Shown piece after piece: positions 7,518-13,324 of a stretch of 13,324 nucleotides of DNA. Made by a program: the position numbers and the translations under genes. The stretch is from Methanobacterium sp. Its GTDB lineage: Archaea > Methanobacteriota > Methanobacteria > Methanobacteriales > Methanobacteriaceae. Within the stretch, counting starts at the first letter, position 1. Each line of letters begins with the position of its first letter. The stretch spans positions 1 to 13,324 of the forward strand of contig JACRPY010000010.1 in the NCBI GenBank assembly GCA_016222945.1. Direction: 5' to 3'. A model generated the notes under the pieces. That model was given only the letters and a program-made list of their open reading frames with translations, was not told where the DNA came from and did no database searches.

Positions 7518-10247
7518 TCAACACATCCTAATCCTATTACACTTATCCACAATCCCCTCTAACTCCTCATAACTAAACAAGTCCAAAGGATTCTCATCCT
7601 CAAAGGGAGGACTACCAAGGTCCTTCATTTCTATGTGTTTCCTCTCTGCAAACACCTTCTTCAACAACATTAAAAATTCAAGCTGTCGGGAGGTGTAGTG
7701 GGGATTGTTTGTTATGTAACTGTCGAACCGTTTCTCAATCATGGCTCTGGGATCATCGTTTCGCTTTATATTAATAATGTCCCTTAAAAATAGTAGAAAG
7801 TCAATATTCTGCTGTTTTTGAATGTATTCAATGGTTATTTCAGGTTTGAGAGAGGAGAGTTCTTTTTCTAAATTCATAAGTTCCCTGGAGGTTATCCCTT
7901 CACCTTCCTTTAACTTACGGACTGCTTCACTTCGCTCTAAGAGTCTTTTAAGGTCTTCATCTTCTTTAACTTCTTTTTCAAACTCTTTCCAGTTTACAAT
8001 TATATCCAGTGCGGAAATATCAACGACTGGCCTGCAGGTGGGTTCAAAGTACTTCATCACCGGTGCAATCTCCCTCACCAAAAATTCCACATCTTCAAAT
8101 GTCAGGTCTTCCCAGAACTCCATCTGCTGGGCTCTCATAAGCTGTGGTTTCCTCTCACTTATCACCTGGAGATTGTCCTTATCAGCCACATTGCGGATCA
8201 TGTAGACCAGTTCCCGGCGTATTTTATCAATCTTCTCCTTATCCCGATCCAGCACGCAGGTGAATAGCTTTTCAGCCTTTAAAATAAATGATGAAACCTT
8301 GGAATTAGTCCCAAACTGGGTGATAATTAAGGGAGATACTTCATCCATTAACTCATCCACCATTCCATCAAAGTCATCACTTTTTTTTATCCGGGAGATT
8401 ATGGATGATTTTTCCCGGACCAGGAAGAACTCTTCATCCAGTTCATCTATGGTGGCCCTGATCTTACCGGTTATGAGTTCCCTTTCTTTAGGGGTTAAAT
8501 TTTGCTCTAATAGAGCCACCCGGTTGTTGAAAATGTTGGTTAGAACATCGTTGGGCACTCCCGTACCTTTTCCCCTTTCCAGTTCATGGAACTCAATATT
8601 GGAATGACCCCCGATCATGAAGTCAAATATTAAAAAATCATCCTTTCTATTGTTGGGGAGCCAGTCCTTGTGCTTGCATGCTTCCAAGTTACGGGTTCCT
8701 CGGCCCAGCATCTGCCAGAATCTTATGGGAGATACAACTGGTTTTATAAACACTAAGTTGCAGACTTCAGGGATGTCCACCCCTGTATCGAGCATTCCCA
8801 CTGAAAGGGCAATGCGTGGGTTTGATCTTTGTTTAAACCGTTTAACCTCATCATTAGCGCGGTACATGTCCGAGGTTATAACCTGCACTTCACTGGCAAA
8901 CTTGGGGAATAACTCTCCAAAAACTTCCTTCATTTTATTTGCATGGTTCTTGCTGGCACAGAAGAAAATGGACTTGGCAGGTTTGCCTTCATCTGACCTG
9001 TAGCAGGTTTCCATGAAACTTTTTATTACGAGGGTGTTGGTCTTGTCATCCATGAACACCCGGTCAAACTGGGAACCAGTTGGTTCGAAGGTGTCAGGAT
9101 CCACATCCTGCCTGCGGAGCTGGTCTTTTAGAAACTTGTCCAGGTCCTCCTGTTTTATTCCCTCATTTAAAACTTTGGTGGAAATAATATGGGCAAAGTA
9201 GGGAACTAAAACCCCATCCCGAACCGCCTCATCATAAGAATACTCTGCAGTGGCCTTTCCAAATAAATCAAAGGTACTCTGCGTTTCCCTTTCTCGGGGA
9301 GTGGCGGTTAATCCTATTTTTATACAGTCGAAGTACTGGTAAATTAGATTGTTTTTATCATAGATGGATCGGTGTGCTTCGTCAAAAACAATTAAATCAA
9401 AAAATCCAGGGGAATATTTCTCAAACATTCGGGTTTCCTTGCCACCCATTAGGGTCTGCACTGTGGAAACATACAAGCGACTGGAAGTGGTGAATCCTTC
9501 CCTTAAATCAGCTGCTGGTTCTGTGAAATATTTTTTAAATCCATTATCTCTGGCCTGTCCCACTAAAGCAATCCTATCTGCAATGAATAAGACATTTCTA
9601 ACCACATTGGATTTGATTAATAGATCAATAAGGGCCATTGCTACACGGGTCTTTCCTGTACCTGTGGCCATCTCTATTAAAGCAGTTCTATGACATTCTG
9701 AAAAGTGTTCTGAGAGTTTCCGGACTATGGTCACACTTCTGGGCCTATCCACAATATGAGTATTTATTTTAACAGTTCGAGGATCTTTACGATTTCGGTA
9801 TAGATCCCTGCGTCTTTTCAAATCAGCTTGAGAAAATGGGCCACTGACTTTCCTTTCAATACCGTACTCATCAATAAAAAGCCATTTTTGACCATTAGTT
9901 AAGAAAATAGGTACTTTCTGGTTTATTTGACTTTCAATATCCAGAGAATATGTTCTAGCCTGTATTCGGCCGGTATCTGCGTTTTTGGAAAACCTTTTTG
10001 CTTCAATTATAGCTAAAGGTGTGTAATCTTCATCCAGTAAAACATAATCAATGAAACGATCAACATTCCGTTGAGGGTTTCCATCGAACAAAATAATATT
10101 TTTATCTTTAAAATTTGATTTAACAGAGTTGACTTCCTCTTTAATATATTTTGGAAGCCATCCTTGTTTTTCTAATTCTGGATCGATATACTGCTTTCTA
10201 GTTTTGAATTCTGATAACAATGAAACATCATCAGTATACGATTCCAT
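7518..10247 (-). CDS. hsdR: Type I restriction endonuclease subunit R (ATP-dependent translocase/nuclease)
   Basis: Motor and nuclease of the type I complex: it pulls in unmodified DNA using ATP and cuts at a distance. It is 909 residues. The N-terminal nuclease domain has D67 (in RFIDYVLL) and E82-A-K84 (in IIEAKR), a complete PD-(D/E)xK core. The superfamily 2 helicase motifs are in order: Walker A ATGTGKT at 194-200, DEAH box FDEAH at 288-292, motif III GLTATPR at 312-318, motif V region around 482-495 and motif VI QMLGRGTR at 512-519. The C-terminal 350 or so residues are helical, like the EcoEI-type R C-terminus. The start MESYTDDVSLLSEFKTRKQYIDPEL matches HsdR N-termini and has no Shine-Dalgarno site, in line with a leaderless message. 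Sampled rows gave 40-58% GC, higher than the next gene. It is first in the operon. All key motifs are intact. Confidence 0.97.
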   Translation of the reverse strand: MESYTDDVSLLSEFKTRKQYIDPELEKQGWLPKYIKEEVNSVKSNFKDKNIILFDGNPQRNVDRFIDYVLLDEDYTPLAIIEAKRFSKNADTGRIQARTYSLDIESQINQKVPIFLTNGQKWLFIDEYGIERKVSGPFSQADLKRRRDLYRNRKDPRTVKINTHIVDRPRSVTIVRKLSEHFSECHRTALIEMATGTGKTRVAMALIDLLIKSNVVRNVLFIADRIALVGQARDNGFKKYFTEPAADLREGFTTSSRLYVSTVQTLMGGKETRMFEKYSPGFFDLIVFDEAHRSIYDKNNLIYQYFDCIKIGLTATPRERETQSTFDLFGKATAEYSYDEAVRDGVLVPYFAHIISTKVLNEGIKQEDLDKFLKDQLRRQDVDPDTFEPTGSQFDRVFMDDKTNTLVIKSFMETCYRSDEGKPAKSIFFCASKNHANKMKEVFGELFPKFASEVQVITSDMYRANDEVKRFKQRSNPRIALSVGMLDTGVDIPEVCNLVFIKPVVSPIRFWQMLGRGTRNLEACKHKDWLPNNRKDDFLIFDFMIGGHSNIEFHELERGKGTGVPNDVLTNIFNNRVALLEQNLTPKERELITGKIRATIDELDEEFFLVREKSSIISRIKKSDDFDGMVDELMDEVSPLIITQFGTNSKVSSFILKAEKLFTCVLDRDKEKIDKIRRELVYMIRNVADKDNLQVISERKPQLMRAQQMEFWEDLTFEDVEFLVREIAPVMKYFEPTCRPVVDISALDIIVNWKEFEKEVKEDEDLKRLLERSEAVRKLKEGEGITSRELMNLEKELSSLKPEITIEYIQKQQNIDFLLFLRDIINIKRNDDPRAMIEKRFDSYITNNPHYTSRQLEFLMLLKKVFAERKHIEMKDLGSPPFEDENPLDLFSYEELEGIVDKCNRIRMC

Positions 10248-10267
10248 GATATTATGATGATTATGAT

Positions 10268-10276
10268 TATATTAAA
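10268..10276 (-). promoter_or_regulatory. Candidate TATA box for hsdR
   Basis: The minus strand reads TTTAATATA, centred 25 bases before the hsdR ATG. Archaeal transcription usually begins about 25 bases after the TATA box. The start would then fall at the ATG itself, giving a leaderless message, which fits the lack of a ribosome binding site. Inferred from sequence only; the region is AT-rich, so chance matches are possible. Confidence 0.45.
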
Positions 10277-10311
10277 AGTTACTATTTGCTCCCACTTTTC
10301 ATATCTGTGGA

Positions 10312-10331
10312 CTAAGTTCCTAAGTTCCTAA
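10312..10331. repeat. Tandem 8-bp direct repeat upstream of hsdR (possible operator)
   Basis: CTAAGTTC occurs twice back to back (10312-10319 and 10320-10327) and the next four bases, CTAA, begin a third copy. It lies about 40 bp upstream of the candidate hsdR TATA box. An 8-bp period does not put the copies on the same DNA face. It contains two TTCCTAA elements like those in the other gaps of this window. A regulator site is possible but unproven. Confidence 0.4.
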
Positions 10332-10484
10332 TATTTTGCCATTAGTTAATAATATTTACAATAAAATCAACATCAAAACTAAATGGATATTCATTTTTTC
10401 AGATTATGAATCAAATTCAGCTTTATTATCCATTTTTATCAGAATCAATTCACATTCGCTATTTTCATCAAAAATCAGATAATA

Positions 10485-10496
10485 AAATATATAATA
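10485..10496 (+). promoter_or_regulatory. Candidate TATA box for the CxxCxGxG protein gene
   Basis: AAATATATAATA lies about 30 bases before the ATG at 10520. A start about 25 bases after its centre falls near 10515-10518, leaving almost no leader. No Shine-Dalgarno site is visible before the ATG, consistent with leaderless translation. Confidence 0.45.
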
Positions 10497-10519
10497 AATA
10501 AAATTTAATTGGTTATTGT

Positions 10520-10927
10520 ATGATAAAAAGAGATATTCTGATAATAATCATAGTAATTCTTATAATAGCAATTATAAGTGTGGGGTTTGCAATTTTAAGC
10601 CAAAATAATTCTTTTACCCCTTCAAACAATTCAAGTAACCAAAACGCATCAATGAATGTTACAGTTAACACTACAAATTCCAGTGTTACTAATTCTAAAA
10701 CTCCCGAAGCTAAAAGTTACACTTGCAGTTACTGCAAGGGTGTAGGATACTATGAAAGCAAAAATATCTGCACAGCATGTAATGGTATAGGTAAAGTTGG
10801 CAATAATACTTGCCCTACATGTCAAGGCTCAGGCTTTGGAGAAGGAACTAAAAAAATACGTTGCGATGGATGTGGAGGAGATGGAATCCTTAATCCAGGA
10901 GACCCTGGATATGGTAACCCCATATAA
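10520..10927 (+). CDS. Membrane-anchored protein with four CxxCxGxG (DnaJ-type zinc-binding) motifs
   Basis: A 135-residue protein. Residues 1-4 are basic (MIKR). Residues 6-26 are a hydrophobic signal-anchor rich in isoleucine. Residues 27-66 are a polar Asn/Ser/Thr linker, and 69-122 carry four zinc-finger motifs: CSYCKGVG (69-76), CTACNGIG (84-91), CPTCQGSG (98-105) and CDGCGGDG (115-122). Four such motifs form the two-zinc cysteine-rich domain of DnaJ, but there is no J domain and no substrate-binding domain. The repeat starts are 15, 14 and 17 residues apart. With one N-terminal membrane segment the zinc domain probably lies outside the cell, held to the membrane; this is inferred. Several NxS/T sites in the linker could be N-glycosylated. 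It is a single gene, divergent from hsdR and convergent with the DUF5655 gene. Its function is unknown, and nothing ties it to the defence genes beyond proximity. Confidence 0.85.
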   Translation: MIKRDILIIIIVILIIAIISVGFAILSQNNSFTPSNNSSNQNASMNVTVNTTNSSVTNSKTPEAKSYTCSYCKGVGYYESKNICTACNGIGKVGNNTCPTCQGSGFGEGTKKIRCDGCGGDGILNPGDPGYGNPI

Positions 10928-10988
10928 TTTATTTCCTTTCAGTTAACTTTCTCTATTTTTGAACCGTTGCCAAAATGCGATAGTTGAC

Positions 10989-11010
10989 TTTAGGAAGTTT
11001 ATTTCCTAAA
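10989..11010. repeat. Perfect palindrome, 8-bp stem and 6-base loop, in the convergent gap
   Basis: TTTAGGAA, then GTTTAT, then TTCCTAAA. It lies 62 bases after the stop of the plus-strand gene and about 100 bases beyond the end of the minus-strand DUF5655 gene. It could form an RNA hairpin in either transcript or be a protein binding site. It is not followed by a T-run close enough to make a bacterial-style terminator. Confidence 0.55.
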
Positions 11011-11046
11011 TTAAGAGAGTAAACTTATCCATATACATTCTATGAA

Positions 11047-11054
11047 TTTTTTTT
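11047..11054 (+). terminator. T8 run, candidate archaeal terminator of the plus-strand gene
   Basis: Eight T in a row on the plus strand, 120 bases after the stop at 10927. Archaeal RNA polymerase commonly stops at U-rich runs without a hairpin. A weaker T-rich stretch just after the stop (about 10928-10960) may act first. No matching run for the opposite transcript was seen. Confidence 0.4.
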
Positions 11055-11113
11055 ATGCGGCATTTTTCCCAGTGCTGCTTCACTTTGTGTTGCCATTACT
11101 TATCCCCATAGTT

Positions 11114-12028
11114 TTAGGAGTTTATTTCGTGAGATTGTCTTATAAGAGTCATCAAGTAATCCATATCTTCTTCAGGTTTTATTATAATCTCATAATCTCC
11201 ATTTCCCCAGTGTCCCACATCGGAAACATCCCGGGCCATACCTCGGGGATCATCCAAGGTATCTTTACGTACATTAAGCCATATTTTCATTTTATTCCTT
11301 TGCAAAGTTATGTCACAGAAATTAGTGTTAGATTTAAAGGCTATGTAGAGTTTTGTAGGTTTAACCTCTATATTTTCACCAAAAAGATAGATTCTCTCTT
11401 TCAGTTCATCATATAGTTCTTTAATTTCATCGGATATGTTTTTTAAATGATCATCCTCGGTGAATACTTTCACTTCATCACTAACTTTTTGAACAATTTC
11501 ACTCTTCGAACTTAGCTTTGTGATGGATTCACTGCTTCTAGATGCCTTTAACTGGTTGAAAAGAATGTTTTCATTTTTATATTTGGTAACTTCCCATAGT
11601 TCTATGGGTAAATCCTTAAAATCTATTGCCTGTCTTTGGTACCTTGTAAATTGGGGTGCAACAAATATTACACGTGACTGGGACCAGTCAACATCATTTC
11701 TACCTAAAGAAATATCTTTAGATTCATTGTATTCCAAAATAAAATCAGCTTTGTTATTTAATAAAAGAGCAAGGTAGGCAAAGCCCTGATCAATCACAGA
11801 AAAATTTGAGCTTCTTTTGAATTCTATAATCACAAATGATCTGGTTTCATTATCAAAGGCCAGAGTATCCATCCTCAAATTGTTTAGCTGAAATTCGGAC
11901 TTGACAAAATCCAAACCAAAAATGAGTTCAAGGTTTTCTTCAGTTATTTTCTGGATTTCTCTTTCCAATTTAAAATCAATTTTATCTATGCGCTCTAGAT
12001 TCCCCTTATTCATTGAAAATAATGGCAT
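11114..12028 (-). CDS. PD-(D/E)xK-like and DUF5655 domain protein (so-called predicted transport protein)
   Basis: A 304-residue protein. The N-terminal half has the features of a nuclease fold: a helix with E31-E34, D54 in LRMDTLAF, E69-F-K71 in VIIEFKR, then a helix with Q81 (QGFAYLALL). That is the D...ExK...Q series of PD-(D/E)xK proteins. A linker at about 160-190 leads to a C-terminal domain (193-300) with DPRGMARDVSDVGHWGNGD (260-278), the hallmark of DUF5655. Proteins with this layout are often labelled predicted transport protein, but there is no membrane segment, and the sequence points to DNA. The ATG at 12028 is preceded by AAGGTGAT, which contains the stop of the upstream gene, so the two are translationally coupled. 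Its biological role is unknown; nuclease activity is inferred from the residues. Confidence 0.85.
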   Translation of the reverse strand: MPLFSMNKGNLERIDKIDFKLEREIQKITEENLELIFGLDFVKSEFQLNNLRMDTLAFDNETRSFVIIEFKRSSNFSVIDQGFAYLALLLNNKADFILEYNESKDISLGRNDVDWSQSRVIFVAPQFTRYQRQAIDFKDLPIELWEVTKYKNENILFNQLKASRSSESITKLSSKSEIVQKVSDEVKVFTEDDHLKNISDEIKELYDELKERIYLFGENIEVKPTKLYIAFKSNTNFCDITLQRNKMKIWLNVRKDTLDDPRGMARDVSDVGHWGNGDYEIIIKPEEDMDYLMTLIRQSHEINS

Positions 12029-12031
12029 TAA

Positions 12032-12039
12032 ATCACCTT
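12032..12039 (-). promoter_or_regulatory. Ribosome binding site overlapping the upstream stop codon
   Basis: The minus strand reads AAGGTGAT shortly before the ATG at 12028. GGTGAT matches the archaeal anti-Shine-Dalgarno end exactly. The TGA stop of the upstream gene (12033-12035) is inside it, so a ribosome finishing that gene sits on the start of the next. Confidence 0.75.
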
Positions 12040-12956
12040 AAACTTGAAAAATCTTTCTCACAGATATCTTCTACATTGCATTCTTTACATCTATTAGGGT
12101 GGCAGAATCCATGGTTTTGGGGGTCACCCTGATAAACTCCCTCTTCAACCTCTTTCAAGGCAGTTTCAGAACAATAAGAATAGATACCTTTATTGGTTTG
12201 TCTTATTGTGTAAGGAAGTTCTAATTTTTTTAAATAATTTACAACTACGTCATGTTCAGGTTCATTATTGATTCCAGTTACTTTTAAAAATCGAATGTTA
12301 GAATCATCTAGTTTATAGGAATCTTTAACAAATTCACGGTCTTCCCACCCTTCATCAACAAGATCTCCCATTAAAAAGTCAAATACATTTTCACCGATGC
12401 CTAGTAAGTCATTCCAAGGTTTAGTCCTTTTAAATTGTTCCCATTCATCTACAGATTGGGTTAAAAATTCAATTTCATCAATGGATCTATTTTTGAATTT
12501 AGAATATTTCACTAGGAGGTAATTGGAAAAACTAGCATCATACTTATGCTTTAAATCATTACAGCAGACTAGCATCCACCATAATAACTGATAATAGTGG
12601 CTACCTTTATTCCTTTTGAAATTTCGAACTGAATTATAAAAACCTATTCCCTCTTCTCCTGCTTTTCCATTTTCAAGATCTAAGTAGAATGGACTTTTAT
12701 AATTACCAGCAAATTCACGATTATAAGTCCGATTAAATTCAAAATTATCTAAAATACTACCTATTTTACTAATAGAAAAAATTTTCTCTTTTATTAAGAG
12801 TTCAGAGAACTTAGAAGTGTTAAAACCACCTTGTTCGTAACCTCTCTGAATAAAAAGGTAATCAATGTCTTCCCATTTGATCCCGTACTGTTTCCATGTT
12901 GGTTCTGTGGTTTTAACAGCATTTAAAATAATTTTACGAACATTTACTTTCTGCAA
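12033..12956 (-). CDS. Probable endonuclease III/HhH-GPD-like protein with C-terminal [4Fe-4S] cysteine motif
   Basis: A 307-residue protein with no certain family name. The C-terminus has C285-x4-C290-x2-C293-x5-C299, with NVEDICEKDF reading much like the IIEDLCEYKEK end of E. coli endonuclease III, whose cluster is C-x6-C-x2-C-x5-C. Upstream, LLGIGENVFDFLMGDL (184-199) resembles the helix-hairpin-helix LPGVGRKTA. D218-S-N-I (in KLDDSNIRF) fits the catalytic VDTHIFRV segment. The position of the endonuclease III lyase lysine appears to be N190. If so, the protein could be a lyase-deficient glycosylase or a DNA-binding relative. Residues 1-180 are helical with no motif I recognise. The start is a TTG; AGGGGG lies 9 bases upstream and no in-frame ATG is near. 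It is first in a two-gene operon with the nuclease-like DUF5655 gene. A simple zinc site is the main alternative. Confidence 0.6.
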   Translation of the reverse strand: MQKVNVRKIILNAVKTTEPTWKQYGIKWEDIDYLFIQRGYEQGGFNTSKFSELLIKEKIFSISKIGSILDNFEFNRTYNREFAGNYKSPFYLDLENGKAGEEGIGFYNSVRNFKRNKGSHYYQLLWWMLVCCNDLKHKYDASFSNYLLVKYSKFKNRSIDEIEFLTQSVDEWEQFKRTKPWNDLLGIGENVFDFLMGDLVDEGWEDREFVKDSYKLDDSNIRFLKVTGINNEPEHDVVVNYLKKLELPYTIRQTNKGIYSYCSETALKEVEEGVYQGDPQNHGFCHPNRCKECNVEDICEKDFSSLR

Positions 12957-12965
12957 ATTAAATTG

Positions 12966-12972
12966 CCCCCTA
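12966..12972 (-). promoter_or_regulatory. Ribosome binding site supporting a TTG start
   Basis: The minus strand reads TAGGGGG, 9 bases before the TTG at 12956. The first ATG nearby is out of frame and no other in-frame start lies close, so this site supports the unusual start codon. Confidence 0.5.
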
Positions 12973-13324
12973 ATTTTTCATTCCCAAATAAAATTCCCCA
13001 TACAAAATCTTAGGAATAAACAATTCTGATAATCACTTTATCCAAGTTTATCTTAAAAGTTGCTATTTAATCTGGGAAGATAAGTAGGAGCCAAATGTTT
13101 ATTAAAAAATAGATATTAAGGTAATACAATGGGTTTGGGTTTGTAAAATGAATGGGAAGGCAATTGATCTTTCACTAAGAACCTATTTTTAAAAGCACAC
13201 CATCTTCTTTTAAGAGTATTTTAATGGCCTTATCTGTTTTAATGTAGAATTTCATAAGGAATTTGACTCATGATATTTCCCCTTAATACATTCCCATTTG
13301 GAATATGCTGCATTTTATGCTGCA
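12973..13324. other. Gene-free AT-rich stretch, presumed upstream region of the glycosylase-like operon
   Basis: No coding region of useful length and no tRNA or other RNA fold could be supported. It presumably holds the promoter of the minus-strand operon, but no convincing TATA box stood out. It contains one TTAGGAA element (13010-13016), the short direct repeat GGGTTT (about 13134-13145) and a small inverted repeat ATTCC-CATTT-GGAAT (13290-13304). Confidence 0.5.
13305..13324. repeat. Short direct repeat ATGCTGCA at the right edge
   Basis: ATGCTGCA, then TTTT, then ATGCTGCA. The second copy ends exactly at the window edge, so it cannot be seen whether more copies follow. Confidence 0.35.

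Noticed and set aside
7822..9693. Several plus-strand open frames of 60-130 codons opposite hsdR
   Set aside because: They are serine-rich mirror translations of the hsdR reading frame, with no start signals or domains.
10248..10262. ATGATGA resembling a C box of an archaeal C/D guide RNA
   Set aside because: No D box (CTGA) at suitable spacing and no paired C'/D' boxes; it lies in an AT-rich promoter region.
11042..11416. Open frame on the plus strand with a hydrophobic start
   Set aside because: Most of it is antisense to the well-supported DUF5655 gene, it has no ribosome binding site, and its later residues look like a random translation.
11114..12028. Transporter function, as the common database label suggests
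   Set aside because: No membrane segment is present and the D...ExK residues plus DUF5655 point to nucleic acids.
1..13324. CRISPR array, tRNA, rRNA, insertion sequence ends or attachment site
   Set aside because: No regularly spaced repeats, no cloverleaf or conserved rRNA sequence, no transposase or integrase, and no long terminal repeats were seen.

Overview
The window looks like a stretch of an AT-rich archaeal genome, most likely a methanogen of the Methanobacterium type. This is inferred from TATA-like boxes about 25 bases before starts that lack a leader, Shine-Dalgarno sites of the GGTGAT and GGGAG kind, a TTG start, and an Asn/Ser/Thr-rich membrane-anchored protein typical of that group. 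No ribosomal or other taxonomic marker gene is present, so the assignment is moderate at best. Almost all of the window is a DNA-defence region.

Region 1 (1-10247, all on the minus strand) is a four-gene type I restriction-modification operon. It is read hsdR (10247-7518), a 1596-residue STAND-type NTPase with an N-terminal nuclease-like domain (7470-2680), hsdS (2598-1432) and hsdM (1438 to beyond the left edge). The hsdS stop and hsdM start overlap by 7 bases. HsdM and HsdS would form the methyltransferase, and HsdR adds ATP-driven translocation and cleavage. The large gene between hsdR and hsdS has the Avs-like layout: PD-(D/E)xK-like domain, P-loop NTPase, winged helix, then a long helical C-terminus. 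It is intact and markedly more AT-rich than hsdR.

Region 2 (10248-11113) starts with the shared upstream region of hsdR (minus) and a small plus-strand gene (10520-10927). That gene encodes a membrane-anchored protein with four CxxCxGxG motifs but no J domain. A convergent gap follows, with an 8-bp-stem palindrome and a T8 run.

Region 3 (11114-12956, minus strand) is a tight two-gene operon. The upstream gene encodes a protein whose C-terminus resembles the helix-hairpin-helix and [4Fe-4S] part of endonuclease III-type glycosylases. The downstream gene encodes a PD-(D/E)xK-like plus DUF5655 protein. The ribosome binding site of the second gene overlaps the stop codon of the first. The pairing suggests an excision-plus-nuclease module of unknown purpose, possibly defensive.

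The last 368 bases (12957-13324) hold the presumed control region of that operon and no gene that can be supported. A short TTAGGAA/TTCCTAA element recurs in the non-coding gaps beside both operons.
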